In this document: positions 6,286 through 7,712 of the stretch, piece after piece | Layout of the letters: each line of letters starts with the position of its first letter | Numbering within the stretch: the first letter of the stretch is position 1 | Made by a program: the position numbers and the translations under genes | The notes under the pieces: generated by a model | What the model saw: only the letters and a program-made list of their open reading frames with translations | Database searches by the model: none | What the model was told of the DNA's origin: nothing | DNA from: an uncultured Eubacteriaceae bacterium | Lineage (GTDB): Bacteria > Bacillota > Clostridia > Lachnospirales > Lachnospiraceae | Reading direction: 5' to 3' | Length of the DNA: 7,712 nucleotides | Assembly: GCA_945938055.1 (NCBI GenBank) | Contig: CAMEUH010000113.1 | Span: forward strand, 1 to 7,712

Positions 6286-7605
6286 TTAAGCATCCGGCAG
6301 ACCGTTATTTTTGATGACATCCCGGTACCAGTAAGCAGAATCCTTCCAGATACGTTCCTGGGTGCGGTAATCCGTGTAGATAATACCAAAGCGCGGGTCA
6401 TAACCGGTATGCCATTCAAAATTATCCATGAGCGACCAGTGGAAATAACCACGGATATCACATCCTTCGTCTATTGCAAGTTTCATTTCAGAAAGATATT
6501 GGGACAAAAAGTCAATCCGGTCTGTATCGTGTACTTTACCATCTGCGAAAATGCGGTCATTGCATGCAACACCATTTTCGGATATATAGATTGGAAGGTT
6601 ATACCGCTCATAAAGAAACTTAAGGCCGTAGTGCATAACCTTCGGAGTGACTGGCCATCCGAGGGCAGTGCGTGGATACCCCTGATATCTTGGAACATAA
6701 TCGTTTGCATCACATTGCTGCCCGTTATAGATATTGATTCCCAGAAAATCAATTGGCTGGCGGATGATTTCAAAATCCTCTGCAGTCAGCGACAAAATTT
6801 CAACCTTATTGGTGCCAAGAACAATCGGGTCAAGGAACCAGTTGTGGGAAAAACAGATACCCTCACCACCGGAAGGGAAAGAAAGCTGGCGAGCCTTTTC
6901 CAAAGCGTCGGCAGAATCATCCCAAGGATAGCAGAGCGTTCCGGTAGTTGCTGGACCAATCTGTATTGGCTGGCTGGAAGCTTCCCGCATTGCCTTTACT
7001 GCTTTTCCATGGCAGAGCAGCATGCTACGCATGACAATCCCAAGTTCCTTATCATCGAGCATAAGTCCCGGCGCATGGACTCCCACGGAATATCCCAGGT
7101 GGGCCATGCATTGCGGCTCATTCATCACACAGAACATGGTAACGCGATTGGAAAAATGTCTGGTTACTTCACTGGCATAGAATGCAAATGTATTACTGAT
7201 ATCATCCCTTAAAAAACCGCCTTTATCCATGAGTGCCTGTGGAAGATCCCAATGGAAAAGTGTCATAATCGGCAGAATATCATTCTTAAGGAGGCTGTCT
7301 ACCAGACGGTCGTAGAATTCAAAGCCTTTTTCATTGCGCCGAGTGTCTCCATTTGGAAATAGACGGCTCCAGGAAATGGAGAAGCGGTACGCCTTCAGTC
7401 CAAGCTCCTTCATAAGCTGCACATCCTCTTCCATGTGATGATAGTGGTCACAGGCAACATCGCCGGTTTCATTCTTTACAATCTTATCCGGAGTATGGCA
7501 AAAGGTATCCCAGATGGAAGGTCCGCGTCCATCCTCGTTCCAGGCTCCCTCTATCTGGTAGGATGCGGTTGCCGCACCCCATAAAAAATCAGCTGGAAAA
7601 TTCAT
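6286..7605 (-). CDS. GH1 beta-glucosidase (cytoplasmic)
   Basis: This 439-residue protein has the normal length for a single-domain family 1 glycoside hydrolase, which splits beta-glucosides such as cellobiose with retention of configuration. Family landmarks run in order: FPADFLWGAATASYQIEGA (3-21, with substrate-binding Q17), YRFSISWSR (73-81), FHWDLP (117-122), acid/base E163 in MNEP (161-164), nucleophile E343 in ISENG (341-345), and the aglycone/glucose-binding WSLMDNFEW (390-398). It has no signal peptide, so the substrate must be imported. The C-terminal part (FGIIYTDYRTQER) lacks the lysine/serine pattern expected of 6-phospho-beta-glucosidases, favouring unphosphorylated substrate. 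The ATG at 7605 has AGGAGG 5 nt upstream; the in-frame extension to 7689 would cross the promoter and is rejected. No transporter gene adjoins it on the visible side. Confidence 0.93.
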   Translation of the reverse strand: MNFPADFLWGAATASYQIEGAWNEDGRGPSIWDTFCHTPDKIVKNETGDVACDHYHHMEEDVQLMKELGLKAYRFSISWSRLFPNGDTRRNEKGFEFYDRLVDSLLKNDILPIMTLFHWDLPQALMDKGGFLRDDISNTFAFYASEVTRHFSNRVTMFCVMNEPQCMAHLGYSVGVHAPGLMLDDKELGIVMRSMLLCHGKAVKAMREASSQPIQIGPATTGTLCYPWDDSADALEKARQLSFPSGGEGICFSHNWFLDPIVLGTNKVEILSLTAEDFEIIRQPIDFLGINIYNGQQCDANDYVPRYQGYPRTALGWPVTPKVMHYGLKFLYERYNLPIYISENGVACNDRIFADGKVHDTDRIDFLSQYLSEMKLAIDEGCDIRGYFHWSLMDNFEWHTGYDPRFGIIYTDYRTQERIWKDSAYWYRDVIKNNGLPDA

Positions 7606-7610
7606 AAAAG

Positions 7611-7616
7611 CCTCCT
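7611..7616 (-). promoter_or_regulatory. Ribosome binding site of the GH1 beta-glucosidase
   Basis: AGGAGG on the - strand, 5 nt before the ATG at 7605. It decides the start against the longer frame beginning at 7689. Confidence 0.9.
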
Positions 7617-7636
7617 GAGTATTATTTGTTAATAAT

Positions 7637-7653
7637 ATAACATTTGATGTTAT
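7637..7653. promoter_or_regulatory. Candidate repressor operator at the beta-glucosidase transcription start
   Basis: ATAACAT and ATGTTAT form a perfect 7-bp inverted repeat around 3 nt (TTG). It overlaps the -10 edge and is centred on 7645, the expected transcription start. A further TGTTA at 7627-7631 sits about one helical turn (11 bp) away, giving three half-sites at 10-11 bp spacing. A sugar-responsive repressor (LacI, GntR or ROK type) is plausible; no regulator gene is visible. Confidence 0.5.
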
Positions 7654-7679
7654 TATAGCATACTGGGAGAAAATATCCA
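7652..7679 (-). promoter_or_regulatory. Promoter of the GH1 beta-glucosidase (extended -10)
   Basis: On the - strand a perfect TATAAT (7657-7652) is preceded by TGC (7660-7658), an extended -10. TGGATA (7679-7674, 4 of 6 matches to TTGACA) lies 16 bp upstream. The transcript would start near 7645, about 40 nt before the ATG. Confidence 0.75.
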
Positions 7680-7712
7680 GAGGGAACACAGCAAGAAACT
7701 GTAAACACCTGA

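Noticed and set aside
6409..7212. 267-codon open frame on the + strand inside the beta-glucosidase region
   Set aside because: It is antisense to a GH1 gene with all catalytic motifs, has no convincing ribosome binding site and encodes nothing recognisable.
7606..7689. 28-residue N-terminal extension of the beta-glucosidase (possible signal peptide)
   Set aside because: It spans the promoter and operator, lacks signal-peptide character, and AGGAGG lies directly before the ATG at 7605.
7697..7712. Possible catabolite-response (cre) site near CTGTAAACACCTGA
   Set aside because: It matches only half of the consensus, lacks the central CG, and is cut by the window end.

Overview
The window looks like a chromosomal segment of a spore-forming, low-to-moderate G+C Firmicute, most likely a gut Clostridia of the Lachnospiraceae type. 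The evidence is a SpoVAF/GerA-family spore protein, strong AGGAGG-type ribosome binding sites, short intergenic gaps, intrinsic hairpin-plus-U terminators, extended -10 promoters, and the residue style of the enolase and MetQ. The family assignment is inferred from the proteins and was not tested by a search.

Layout. (1) Positions 1-2046, + strand: the 3' half of a spoVAF-like gene runs directly into an enolase gene, whose ribosome binding site overlaps the spoVAF stop codon. A strong terminator follows (2071-2116). (2) Positions 2122-4894, + strand: a complete methionine ABC importer operon (metN, metI, metQ) with its own extended -10 promoter, an 8-nt metN/metI overlap, a small hairpin before metQ and a terminator. 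(3) Positions 4904-6256, + strand: a likely two-gene unit with an 88-residue protein of unknown function and a VanH/D-lactate dehydrogenase-like D-2-hydroxyacid dehydrogenase. It is closed by a terminator whose 5' arm lies inside the last codons of the dehydrogenase. (4) Positions 6286-7679, - strand: a convergent cytoplasmic GH1 beta-glucosidase with a good promoter. An inverted repeat is centred on its predicted transcription start and looks like a repressor operator.

How they work together. These are mostly separate transcription units: spore germination plus a glycolytic enzyme, methionine uptake, reduction of a 2-keto acid, and beta-glucoside use. The only functional pairing that stands out is spoVAF with enolase. 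Dormant spores of well-studied Bacilli store 3-phosphoglycerate and convert it through phosphoglycerate mutase and enolase when they germinate, so an enolase co-expressed with a spore membrane protein would make sense. This is inference. I saw no mobile element, CRISPR array, rRNA/tRNA gene or obviously new multi-gene system. No gene-free stretch exceeds about 200 bases.
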